Below are positions 1 to 6,678 of a DNA stretch of 25,320 nt, piece by piece. The first letter of the stretch is position 1. Every line of letters starts with the position of its first letter. Source of the stretch: MD308 sp051888795 (GTDB lineage Bacteria; Bacillota; Clostridia; Lachnospirales; Lachnospiraceae). The notes below the pieces were generated by a model, which was given only the letters and a program-made list of their open reading frames with translations, made no database searches and was not told where the DNA came from. The position numbers and the translations under genes were made by a program. The stretch is from assembly GCA_051888795.1 (NCBI GenBank), contig JBJFCD010000009.1, positions 1 to 25,320 of the forward strand, in the 5' to 3' direction.

Positions 1-17
1 CTTAAATAAAGGATTCT

Positions 18-146
18 TTATAATATTTCTAAAATACAAGTGTCAAAGACCCGTATCAGAATCAAGATCAAAAAGATTCCTGTACGGCTGAATATAACCT
101 TGAATAGTCCCTTCTTTGCTGTTTTCGCCGCTTTTCTTCTACTCAT
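18..146 (-). pseudogene. N-terminal fragment of a membrane protein, possibly cardiolipin synthase
   Basis: A 42-codon minus-strand frame starts at ATG 146 behind a strong ribosome binding site (AAGGAG, about 7 bases upstream) and ends at TAA 18-20. The peptide opens with a Lys/Arg-rich stretch (MSRRKAAKTAKKG), then a hydrophobic segment (GIFLILILI). The part reading LFKVIFSRTGIFLILILI resembles the N-terminus of Clostridia cardiolipin synthases as I remember them, which would be about 500 residues long. After residue 33 the frame runs quickly to a stop. The -1 frame is open from about base 36 to the window edge, so a one-base indel or decay is likely. The good start signal suggests a once real gene. 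Family assignment is tentative; it could also be a genuine small membrane peptide or a sequencing error near the contig edge. Confidence 0.4.
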
Positions 147-232
147 CCAATCTCTCCTTTTTCATTCAAACCAAAACATATAAGACAGTCTAACACAAAT
201 TATTAAAAATATCACCTCCCCCTTTCTTTTTT

Positions 233-260
233 TTGTGAAAAGTATTACAATATCTATAAT
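233..260 (+). promoter_or_regulatory. Sigma-A-type promoter of the repeat-protein gene
   Basis: TTGTGA (233-238) and a perfect TATAAT (255-260) are separated by 16 bases. The predicted transcription start is near 267, right on the first ATG at 269, which makes 269 an unlikely translation start and favours the ATG at 290 or 296. Confidence 0.65.
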
Positions 261-295
261 ATCGAGCAATGCTCATCGAAAGGAGATTCATGATT

Positions 296-718
296 ATGAA
301 GAAAGTGCTGAAAAAAATATTAGGAATAGCTGCAATTGGTAGCGCCGCTGCAGGTATTTTCTATTATTTTAAGAAAAATAAGGGAATCGACAGCGATGAA
401 TTTGATGATGATTTCAGTGATGATGATTTCGATCTTGATAATGATTTAAAATCTGCATCTGACCGCGAATACGTATCTTTAAACAGTGCTGCTTCTGCAG
501 TCAAAGAAAAGGCTGAAGAAGTTACTGAATCTGTTTCCGAAAAAGTCGAAGACGCCGCTGAGGCTGTCGCTGAAAAAGCTGAGGACGCCGCTGAGACTGT
601 CGCTGAAAAAGCCGAAGACGCCGCTGAGGCTGTCGCTGAAAAAGTTAAGGATACCGCAGACGCTGTCGCTGAAAAAGCTGAGGCTGCTGCAGACGCTGTC
701 TCCGAAAAAACTGAATAG
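296..718 (+). CDS. Small membrane-anchored 11-mer repeat protein (YtxH/LEA-like)
   Basis: A 140-residue protein and the only gene on the plus strand. Residues 8-24 (ILGIAAIGSAAAGIFYYF) form one membrane segment after a Lys-rich N-terminus. Residues 32-51 are almost entirely Asp/Glu/Phe/Ser. Residues 71-136 are six 11-residue units of the form EKaEdAAEaVa, which would make a long amphipathic, Ala-rich charged helix. This layout resembles YtxH-type general-stress proteins and group 3 LEA proteins, but similarity can come from composition alone, so no function is assigned. The ribosome binding site AAAGGAG (279-285) is well placed for ATG 296 and too close for ATG 290; ATG 269 lies at the predicted transcription start. 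The gene stands alone between a clear promoter and a strong terminator. Confidence 0.8.
   Translation: MKKVLKKILGIAAIGSAAAGIFYYFKKNKGIDSDEFDDDFSDDDFDLDNDLKSASDREYVSLNSAASAVKEKAEEVTESVSEKVEDAAEAVAEKAEDAAETVAEKAEDAAEAVAEKVKDTADAVAEKAEAAADAVSEKTE
506..703 (+). repeat. Six tandem 33-bp units inside the repeat protein gene
   Basis: Six in-frame 33-base units encode 11 residues each. The units covering residues 82-114 are nearly identical, with synonymous changes such as gaagac/gaggac, while the outer ones diverge. Because the period is divisible by three and has no stops, the complementary and +1 frames are also open here; these are artefacts of the repeat. Confidence 0.85.
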
Positions 719-738
719 CATATAATAGAATTGTATAA

Positions 739-780
739 AACAGGCTCATAGCTGACATATCAGCTATGAGCCTGTTGTTT
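739..780. terminator. Bidirectional rho-independent terminator
   Basis: A perfect 17-bp stem (739-755 with 760-776) has a CATA loop. It is preceded by an A-run and followed by GTTTTC, so it can serve both the plus-strand repeat protein and the minus-strand MocR-type gene, which converge here. Confidence 0.9.
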
Positions 781-811
781 TCATCTTATTATAGCATTTC
801 TTTCACATAAC

Positions 812-2221
812 TTAGTCCCTTAACAAACCCGACCAGCATTCTGTCAGTATATGAATTGCCTCTTTTATCTGTTCTTCCGAAAGGTTCGCATACCCAAGAA
901 GGATTATTGCTTTTGCTTTTCCTTCCTTACAAATGAGATAATCAGACATTCCATAGACTCTGATACTTTTTTCTTTTGCATGTTCAATCAACTCTTCTTC
1001 TGTCACATTTCCATGAAAAGTAAGAAGAAGATGCACTCCGGCGTGTTCCCCTGAAATTGTACATACATCAGACAACGGCTTTAATGCTTCGATCAGCGTA
1101 TCATGCCTTCCTTTATACATGGCACGCATTTTATTTAAATGACGCTCATAATATCCTTCCTCAAGAAATCTCTGCACAATCATCTGATCTACCTTCGAGA
1201 CGGTAGAATTAATAAATCGATAGTGTTTATTGTATAACTCTAAAAGCGGTTTTGGAAGTACCATATAGCTAAGACGAATCGCCGGAGCAATTGATTTTGA
1301 AAATGTCCCCAGATAGATCACTTTTCCGTTTCCGTCATATCCCTGAAGTGCCGGAATCGGTTTTCCTTTATATCGGAACTCGCTGTCATAATCATCCTCT
1401 ATAATATATCTTTCCTCTTTATCATTTGCCCATTTCAAAAGCTCCATCCGGCGCTTGATCGGCATTACAATTCCTGTCGGGTACTGGTGAGAAGGTGTTA
1501 CATACGCAATATCCGCATCCGTCTGCGAAAGCTCATTTACTTTCATCCCATTTTTATCCATAGATACAGGAATCGTACTGTAAGACAGACTTTTTGCCAG
1601 GCGATATGCCTGTTTGTAGGTCGGATCTTCAAAAGCAATTTTGTGAGAGGGACCCAGGATAATCCCAAGAAGCATTACAATGTAGTCACTTCCTGCGCCG
1701 ATAATGATCTGTTCAGGCACACAGTTTACTCCTCTCGCCTGATAAAGATAGTTGCAGACTGCATTTCTGAAACCATACTCCCCCTGCGAATCTCCCGCCC
1801 GGAAAAGCTCTGTCTTATCGTCAATAAGAATGTCTTTTGAAAGTTTTCTCCACACATTATACGGAAAACTGTTTAAATCCACACCATTCGGCGAAAAATC
1901 ATACTTATACTTTTCTTTAACAATTTCTTTTTTAATTCCTTTTTCCTTCGACTGCTCAAAATGATACAACTCATCTATCTGCGCTACATAAAAACCCCTG
2001 TACGGTGCAGCCTCAATAAATCCTTCTGACAAAAGCTGTTCATAGGCAAGTTCAACAGTACTCCGGCTCACCTCAAGATGCCTAGATAGCGCTCGGGTAG
2101 ACGGAAGCTTTTCACCATAAGAAATTCTTCCAGCCTGAATATCCTTTTTAATATAAGTATAAATTTGTTCATATAGAGGGATTTTTGAATCCGTTTTCAA
2201 ATTGATCGTTAACTCATTCAT
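812..2221 (-). CDS. MocR/PdxR-family GntR regulator with aminotransferase-like domain
   Basis: A 469-residue protein. Residues about 12-80 are a GntR winged helix (KIPLYEQIYTYIKKDI, then STRALSRHLEVSRSTVE). The rest is a fold-type I aminotransferase-like domain with the PLP-binding lysine at K309 in GTFSKSIAP and the EDDYDSEFR segment. MocR-type proteins bind PLP or a PLP adduct and control a neighbouring gene, often pyridoxal or GABA metabolism. Here no pdxST, gab or divergent partner gene is visible, so the target is unknown. The start at 2221 is chosen because GGAG (2229-2232 on the opposite strand) precedes it at good spacing; a longer frame to 2278 runs into the palindrome and lacks a site. 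No clear promoter was found between it and glnS. Confidence 0.9.
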   Translation of the reverse strand: MNELTINLKTDSKIPLYEQIYTYIKKDIQAGRISYGEKLPSTRALSRHLEVSRSTVELAYEQLLSEGFIEAAPYRGFYVAQIDELYHFEQSKEKGIKKEIVKEKYKYDFSPNGVDLNSFPYNVWRKLSKDILIDDKTELFRAGDSQGEYGFRNAVCNYLYQARGVNCVPEQIIIGAGSDYIVMLLGIILGPSHKIAFEDPTYKQAYRLAKSLSYSTIPVSMDKNGMKVNELSQTDADIAYVTPSHQYPTGIVMPIKRRMELLKWANDKEERYIIEDDYDSEFRYKGKPIPALQGYDGNGKVIYLGTFSKSIAPAIRLSYMVLPKPLLELYNKHYRFINSTVSKVDQMIVQRFLEEGYYERHLNKMRAMYKGRHDTLIEALKPLSDVCTISGEHAGVHLLLTFHGNVTEEELIEHAKEKSIRVYGMSDYLICKEGKAKAIILLGYANLSEEQIKEAIHILTECWSGLLRD

Positions 2222-2275
2222 AAAAATGCTCCATTTTGGGACAGGGTATTTGACGAATAGGTACACCATATTTTT

Positions 2276-2320
2276 CAATTGGGGACGTAGACTTTTTTAA
2301 AAAGTCTACGTCCCCAATTG
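2276..2320. repeat. 45-bp near-perfect palindrome (REP-like element)
   Basis: Arms of 22 bases (2276-2297 and 2299-2320) are exact reverse complements around one central T; each arm carries CAATTGGGGACGTAGAC. It starts two bases after the glnS stop. The T-run lies at the hairpin tip, not after the stem, so on the minus strand it is not a standard terminator. The GGGGACG core is reminiscent of palindromes linked to IS200/REP-type transposases, but no transposase is in the window. It may still cap glnS mRNA 3' ends. Confidence 0.8.
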
Positions 2321-2322
2321 AA

Positions 2323-3990
2323 TTATTTTGGTAACTTAAATGAACTTTTTAAGGATACTATTCTATTGAATACCAGGTTTTCCGGTGTGGAATCCTTGGA
2401 ATCAATACAGAAGTATCCATTTCTTACGAACTGGAAGCTGTCATGTCCTTTTGCTTCTTTGAAGCTGTCTTCTACATAGCAATTCTTTCTTATCTCAAGA
2501 GAATTCGGGTTTAAGTTCAGTGAACCGTCTTCCTTATTATATACACCCTTCTCTTCATCGATCAGATTTTCGTAAAGTCTTACTTCCGCCTGTTTTGCAT
2601 ATGGTGCAGCCACCCAGTGAATGGTACCTTTTACTTTACGTCCTGTAAATCCGGTTCCGCATTTAGTCTCCGGGTCATATGTGCAATGTACAACTGTTAC
2701 ATTGCCATTATCATCCGTCTCATAGCTTTCACATTTTACAAAATATGCATTCATCAGGCGAACTTCATTTCCCGGGAAAAGACGGAAATATTTTTTTGGT
2801 GGCTCGATCATAAAATCATCACGCTCAATATAAAGTTCTCTGCAGAATGGAATCTGACGTTTTCCAAGTTCCGAATTTTCAAGATTGTTGTCTGCTTCCA
2901 GATACTCAACTTCGCCTTCCGGATAGTTATCAATTACAAGCTTGACCGGGTCAAGAACTGCCATCATACGTGGTCTCTTAAGCTTAAGATCTTCACGGAT
3001 ACAGTATTCAAGCATTGCATAATCTACGGAGCTCTGGCTCTTTGATACACCGCACAGTTCAATGAACATCCGGATAGATTCCGGTGTAAATCCTCTTCTT
3101 CTAAGCGCTGCGATGGAAACAAGCCTCGGATCATCCCATCCGTCTACAATACCTTCCTGTACCAGTTTTTTGATATATCTCTTACCAGTCACCACATTCG
3201 TCAGATACAGTTTTGCAAACTCAATCTGACGAGGTGCCGGATCAAACTCACACTCTCTCACTACCCAGTCGTAAAGCGGTCTGTGATCTTCAAATTCAAG
3301 AGTACAGATAGAATGAGTGATTTTTTCTACTGCATCTTCAATCGGATGAGCGAAATCATACATCGGATAAATGCACCATTTATCTCCCGTGTTGTGATGT
3401 GTCATATGTGCTACACGATAAATAACCGGGTCACGCATATTGATATTAGGTGATGCCATGTCAATCTTTGCACGTAGCACTTTTTCTCCATCTTTATATT
3501 CACCGTTTTTCATTCCTTCAAACAATGCAAGGTTCTCTTCTACGGAACGATCACGATATGGGCTGTTCTTACCAGGCTCTGTCAAAGTTCCTCTGTACTC
3601 ACGTATTTCATCTGCTGTCAGATCACAGACAAATGCCTTTCCCTTTTTGATTAATTTGACAGCACATTCATACATCACATCAAAGTAATCAGATGCAAAA
3701 TACAAATGATCTTTAAAATCTGCACCAAGCCATGCCACATCTTCTTTAATAGACTCTACAAATTCCATGTCTTCTTTTGTAGGGTTAGTATCATCAAATC
3801 TCAAATGAAAGGTTCCGTTATATTTTTCAGCCAGTCCCGAATTTAAAATAATGGATTTCGCATGTCCAATATGCAGATATCCGTTCGGCTCCGGCGGAAA
3901 TCTTGTACACACCTCACTGTATACACCTTCCGCAAGATCTTTATCTATTTCCTGTTCAATAAAATTTTTTGAAATTACTTCTTCTCCCAT
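2323..3990 (-). CDS. glnS: Glutaminyl-tRNA synthetase
   Basis: A 555-residue class Ic synthetase that charges tRNA-Gln directly in the cytoplasm. The ATP-binding signature is PPEPNGYLHIGHAKS (HIGH at 40-43). The conserved GWDDPR, LRRRGFTPESIR and CIREDL blocks and the anticodon-binding beta-barrel half (PGNEVRLMNAYF, KVKGTIHWV) follow in family order, and length matches the usual 550-560. The second signature, MSKR in E. coli, reads TGKR (268-271), keeping the lysine and arginine. The start at 3990 follows AGGAGGAG; an ATG 21 bases upstream has no site. The 5' leader carries the 84-bp tandem repeat. Confidence 0.95.
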   Translation of the reverse strand: MGEEVISKNFIEQEIDKDLAEGVYSEVCTRFPPEPNGYLHIGHAKSIILNSGLAEKYNGTFHLRFDDTNPTKEDMEFVESIKEDVAWLGADFKDHLYFASDYFDVMYECAVKLIKKGKAFVCDLTADEIREYRGTLTEPGKNSPYRDRSVEENLALFEGMKNGEYKDGEKVLRAKIDMASPNINMRDPVIYRVAHMTHHNTGDKWCIYPMYDFAHPIEDAVEKITHSICTLEFEDHRPLYDWVVRECEFDPAPRQIEFAKLYLTNVVTGKRYIKKLVQEGIVDGWDDPRLVSIAALRRRGFTPESIRMFIELCGVSKSQSSVDYAMLEYCIREDLKLKRPRMMAVLDPVKLVIDNYPEGEVEYLEADNNLENSELGKRQIPFCRELYIERDDFMIEPPKKYFRLFPGNEVRLMNAYFVKCESYETDDNGNVTVVHCTYDPETKCGTGFTGRKVKGTIHWVAAPYAKQAEVRLYENLIDEEKGVYNKEDGSLNLNPNSLEIRKNCYVEDSFKEAKGHDSFQFVRNGYFCIDSKDSTPENLVFNRIVSLKSSFKLPK

Positions 3991-4031
3991 GTTGCTCCTC
4001 CTCGCACTCATCTACTCTCTCACGCTTCCTG

Positions 4032-4170
4032 CGAGCGCAACTCAAGAACTTCGTCTTTCACTTCCTCGTTCTTTCGTTGTTCGTTGCACTCACTTTCTCG
4101 CTTGCTCTCTTCACACGAGCGCAACTCAAGAACTTCGTCTTTCACTTCCTCGTTCTTTCGTTGTTCGTTG
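4032..4170. repeat. 84-bp tandem repeat ending in the assembly gap
   Basis: Bases 4032-4086 and 4116-4170 are identical over 55 bases with a period of 84. The first sequence after the N-run, CACTCAC, is the same as the sequence that follows copy one, so the repeat very likely continues through the gap. A degraded partial unit extends toward glnS (from about 4005). The period is divisible by three, and the minus strand reads as 28-residue Glu/Lys/Arg-rich units, but start and termination signals for a gene are lacking. Confidence 0.85.
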
Positions 4171-4270
4171 NNNNNNNNNNNNNNNNNNNNNNNNNNNNNN
4201 NNNNNNNNNNNNNNNNNNNNNNNNNNNNNNNNNNNNNNNNNNNNNNNNNNNNNNNNNNNNNNNNNNNNNN
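4171..4270. other. Scaffold gap of 100 N
   Basis: Exactly 100 unknown bases, the conventional placeholder for a gap of unknown size. It lies within the 84-bp repeat, so the true length is probably set by how many copies collapsed. The gene-free stretch 3991-4405 holds only this gap, the repeat, the terminator at 4288-4323 and the glnS ribosome binding site. Confidence 0.97.
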
Positions 4271-4287
4271 CACTCACATACAGCCTC

Positions 4288-4323
4288 AAAAAAACGTCTT
4301 GCTGTATACAGCAGTCGTTTTTT
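4288..4323 (-). terminator. Terminator after the MATE-NUDIX operon
   Basis: AAAAAACG and TGCTGTA pair with TACAGCA and CGTTTTTT across a small internal loop. On the minus strand the hairpin ends in a run of seven T. It lies about 80 bases past the NUDIX stop and could also work on the plus strand. Confidence 0.75.
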
Positions 4324-4405
4324 CTTCGGCTGTGCGCTCGTTGCCATGCGTACATAGTATCATAAATCGTTTTTCGAAACAAGATTTCTTTCTATCATTT
4401 CTTTC

Positions 4406-5104
4406 TCAGATACGTTCTTTCAATATGTTATAGGCCTGTACAATGATTGCAGCATGGTCACAGGCAATCATTCCGGGATCTATCACGGAAAACTTTTTCT
4501 CCCTTATCAGGTCTTCCCGCACTTTTTCTTCCACAACTGCAGTCGTATCCAATCCGCAGTCTTCATTCTTTATTTTCAAAAAATAAGTGTTTTTCGTCCA
4601 CTCATTATTCCATTCTACTTTTTCACACTCTACAGAAACCTCACACCATACAGCATCAGCTGCATCATCTCCGGCCTTCACTGACACATCTTTTTCATTG
4701 ACTAACGAAAGATATGCCGTCGTGATCACTCTTGTTCTCGGATCTCTGTCATAATCTCCGTACACTGCAAACTGCTCCATTGGAAGATTTTCAACTCCCG
4801 TTTCTTCGGAAAGCTCGCGTCTTGCGGTCTCCGAAAGATCTTCCCGCATATCCGCAAAGCCTCCCGGCAGGGCCCAGAATCCAATACTCGGATGATTGCT
4901 TCTCTTCACAAGAAGTATCTTGATCCCTGTTACTGACTTGCATTTATCCCCTCTGTACGAAAATACTGCCGCATCTGTAGTACAACTGGGTGTCTCATAT
5001 TTATGAGAATCATAATCATCAAGAAATTCTTCAAGAGTCTGCCCAGCTGCATTAACCTCTCCTGTACCGTAAAATTTTGAAAAATCACTTAAAAACGCCG
5101 GCAT
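4406..5104 (-). CDS. NUDIX hydrolase
   Basis: A 232-residue protein. The NUDIX box is complete and canonical in GFADMREDLSETARRE followed by LSEETGV (G-x5-E-x7-REL-x-EE-x-G-V), giving the Mg-binding catalytic glutamates. The surrounding KILLVKRSNHPSIGFWALPGG is typical of COG1051 ADP-ribose pyrophosphatase-like enzymes. After the NUDIX fold comes a C-terminal helical part ending DHAAIIVQAYNILKERI. Substrate (ADP-ribose or another nucleotide sugar) cannot be fixed. Some NUDIX proteins of this length are NrtR-type regulators, but I see no convincing winged helix. The start at 5104 lies one base after the MATE stop, and its AGGAGG overlaps the last MATE codons, so translation is coupled. Confidence 0.88.
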   Translation of the reverse strand: MPAFLSDFSKFYGTGEVNAAGQTLEEFLDDYDSHKYETPSCTTDAAVFSYRGDKCKSVTGIKILLVKRSNHPSIGFWALPGGFADMREDLSETARRELSEETGVENLPMEQFAVYGDYDRDPRTRVITTAYLSLVNEKDVSVKAGDDAADAVWCEVSVECEKVEWNNEWTKNTYFLKIKNEDCGLDTTAVVEEKVREDLIREKKFSVIDPGMIACDHAAIIVQAYNILKERI

Positions 5105-5105
5105 A

Positions 5106-6464
5106 TTATTCCTCCTTCTTCTTTTCGTAATAGTTTTTCGGCATCCACTTTGCTCTCCAGACATAGATAACAATCATCAGCATTCCAACGAACCAGCTCG
5201 CAGGATAAGCTGTCATAACGCTGAATAGTTCATGCTGTATTCTAAGCGCGCCCCAGATCCAGAACACACGGAAGAGGCAAAGAGAGAAAAGGAAAACAAA
5301 CATTGCCTGCATGGTTTTCCCGGTGCCCTTGATAATACCTGCAATCACATGTAAAATTGCAAGCATCCAGTAAAATGGGCAGAAAAATTTCATAATATAA
5401 ACACCGTATTCCACAACTTCTGTCTGATCCGTAAAAACTCCGATTACCTGAGGAGCAAAGAGAAGAAGCAGCATTCCTGTAAACAAAGCATAACAAACTC
5501 CCATTCCCACGGACACATACATTCCCTTTTTCACCCGGTCATATTTCCCGGCACCCGTATTTTGTCCCGCAAATGTCGTTGCCGCCATACTGAAACTCAT
5601 TACCGGAAGGATATTAAATCCATCAACTTTAATATATGCCGCAAATCCTGCCATCGCCATTGCTCCGAAACTATTAACACTTGTCTGTACAACGATATTT
5701 GACAGAGAAATTACAATATTCTGTACTCCTGTAGGAAGACCGATTTTTAAAATTCTGGAAAACAGATGATCATAAAGCCGGATCTCCCGAAAATTAAGTT
5801 TATAAATATCCTCACTTTTTGCAAGAAATGCAAGAATAAAAACACAGGATAAAAACTGACTGATATCTGTTGCAAGAGCTGCTCCCACAATTCCCATCTT
5901 AAACACGATCACAAACAATAAATCAAGGAAAATATTGGAAACCGCCGCAATGATCAGATAAACCAGAGAACGCTTCGAATTACCGACAGCATTCAGAATC
6001 CCTGCAGACATATTATAAATAACCGAAAAAACAATTCCGCCAAAAAAAATCTGCAGATAAGTCACCGCAGAGTCAAAAACTTCTGAAGGCGTCCCCATTG
6101 CCCTTAAGATCATCGGAGCTGTGACAACACCTACAACTGTGATCACAAGTCCTGCTCCTATTGCAATAGCAATCGTTGTGTGAACTGCCTTTTTCACACC
6201 CTCTTTATCTCTTGCTCCAAAAAACTGTGAGATTACCACACCTGCTCCGGTAGAAGCGCCCACACAAAAGCTGATCAGGACATTAATAATAGAACCACTG
6301 GAACCAACCGCTGCCAATGCTTCGCTTCCAATATAATTTCCGACGATAATGGAATCCATTGTATTATATAGCTGCTGAAAAAGATTTCCTAAAATGAGCG
6401 GAATAGAAAAGAATAAAATATTACGCCATATCGCTCCTTCCGTCATTGTCTTTTGTGTTTTCAT
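5106..6464 (-). CDS. MATE-family efflux transporter
   Basis: A 452-residue integral membrane protein with about 12 hydrophobic segments in the two-fold repeat of the MATE family (NorM/DinF type), which exports cationic drugs or metabolites using Na+ or H+ gradients. Diagnostic stretches are LFFSIPLILGNLFQQLYNTM, DSIIVGNYIGSEALAAVG and VISQFFGARDKEGVK near the N-terminus and the matching GLPTGVQNIVISLSN in the second half. The start at 6464 follows GGGG at about 8 bases. A longer frame to 6524 would have to read through the tRNA terminator and is rejected. It forms a two-gene operon with the NUDIX hydrolase; substrate unknown. Confidence 0.92.
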   Translation of the reverse strand: MKTQKTMTEGAIWRNILFFSIPLILGNLFQQLYNTMDSIIVGNYIGSEALAAVGSSGSIINVLISFCVGASTGAGVVISQFFGARDKEGVKKAVHTTIAIAIGAGLVITVVGVVTAPMILRAMGTPSEVFDSAVTYLQIFFGGIVFSVIYNMSAGILNAVGNSKRSLVYLIIAAVSNIFLDLLFVIVFKMGIVGAALATDISQFLSCVFILAFLAKSEDIYKLNFREIRLYDHLFSRILKIGLPTGVQNIVISLSNIVVQTSVNSFGAMAMAGFAAYIKVDGFNILPVMSFSMAATTFAGQNTGAGKYDRVKKGMYVSVGMGVCYALFTGMLLLLFAPQVIGVFTDQTEVVEYGVYIMKFFCPFYWMLAILHVIAGIIKGTGKTMQAMFVFLFSLCLFRVFWIWGALRIQHELFSVMTAYPASWFVGMLMIVIYVWRAKWMPKNYYEKKKEE

Positions 6465-6503
6465 GCATATCCCCAACCTTTCGAAAACTTTCAACCCTTT
6501 AAA

Positions 6504-6537
6504 CATAAAAAACCCTTGAATCAATCATCAAGGGTTT
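6504..6537 (-). terminator. Terminator of tRNA-Thr
   Basis: AAACCCTTGA (6510-6519) pairs with TCAAGGGTTT (6528-6537) over an 8-base loop. On the minus strand it is followed by a T-run, beginning only a few bases after the tRNA 3' end. Confidence 0.88.
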
Positions 6538-6542
6538 ACAAA

Positions 6543-6615
6543 AGCTGCCGAGCGGAATCGAACCGCCGACCTCCGCCTTACCAAGGCGACGCTCTACCGA
6601 CTGAGCCACGGCAGC
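6543..6615 (-). tRNA. tRNA-Thr (anticodon GGU)
   Basis: A 73-base cloverleaf: acceptor GCTGCCG/CGGCAGC, D-arm GGCTCAGTCGGTAGAGC, anticodon loop TTGGTAA reading GGT, and T-arm GGTTCGATTCC. The anticodon stem ends in a T-G pair. The discriminator is T and the 3' CCA is not encoded, so CCA addition is needed. It has its own promoter and terminator. Confidence 0.95.
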
Positions 6616-6641
6616 ACGCATATTCAATATGCAACGTTAAT

Positions 6642-6671
6642 AATATACAATATGTTCTATGCGTTTGTCAA
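6642..6671 (-). promoter_or_regulatory. Sigma-A-type promoter of tRNA-Thr
   Basis: On the minus strand a perfect TTGACA (6666-6671) and TATATT (6642-6647) are 18 bases apart. A 15-base palindrome (6618-6632, GCATATT around one base) lies in the short leader just before the mature tRNA 5' end. The -35 box begins 7 bases past the subtilase stop. Confidence 0.75.
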
Positions 6672-6678
6672 TATTATT

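Noticed and set aside
147..232. Promoter for the minus-strand fragment
   Set aside because: AT-rich with TTATAT-like boxes, but no pair with proper spacing.
479..725. Open frames on both strands overlapping the 33-bp repeats
   Set aside because: They exist only because a stop-free unit of length divisible by three is repeated; composition is Ser/Phe- or Leu/Lys-biased and no start signals fit.
2276..2320. Ordinary rho-independent terminator of glnS
   Set aside because: No T-run follows the stem on the minus strand; the T-run is inside the hairpin tip. A termination role is possible but not shown.
4032..4170. CRISPR array
   Set aside because: Only two copies with a 55-base repeat and 29-base interval; the interval is continued after the gap (CACTCAC), so it is a plain tandem repeat, and no cas genes are present.
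3851..4433. Long frames crossing the N-run on both strands
   Set aside because: They rely on unknown bases, repeat sequence and a terminator hairpin; there is no ribosome site or recognisable protein.
6465..6524. Twenty-residue N-terminal extension of the MATE protein
   Set aside because: It overlaps the tRNA-Thr terminator and has no ribosome site.
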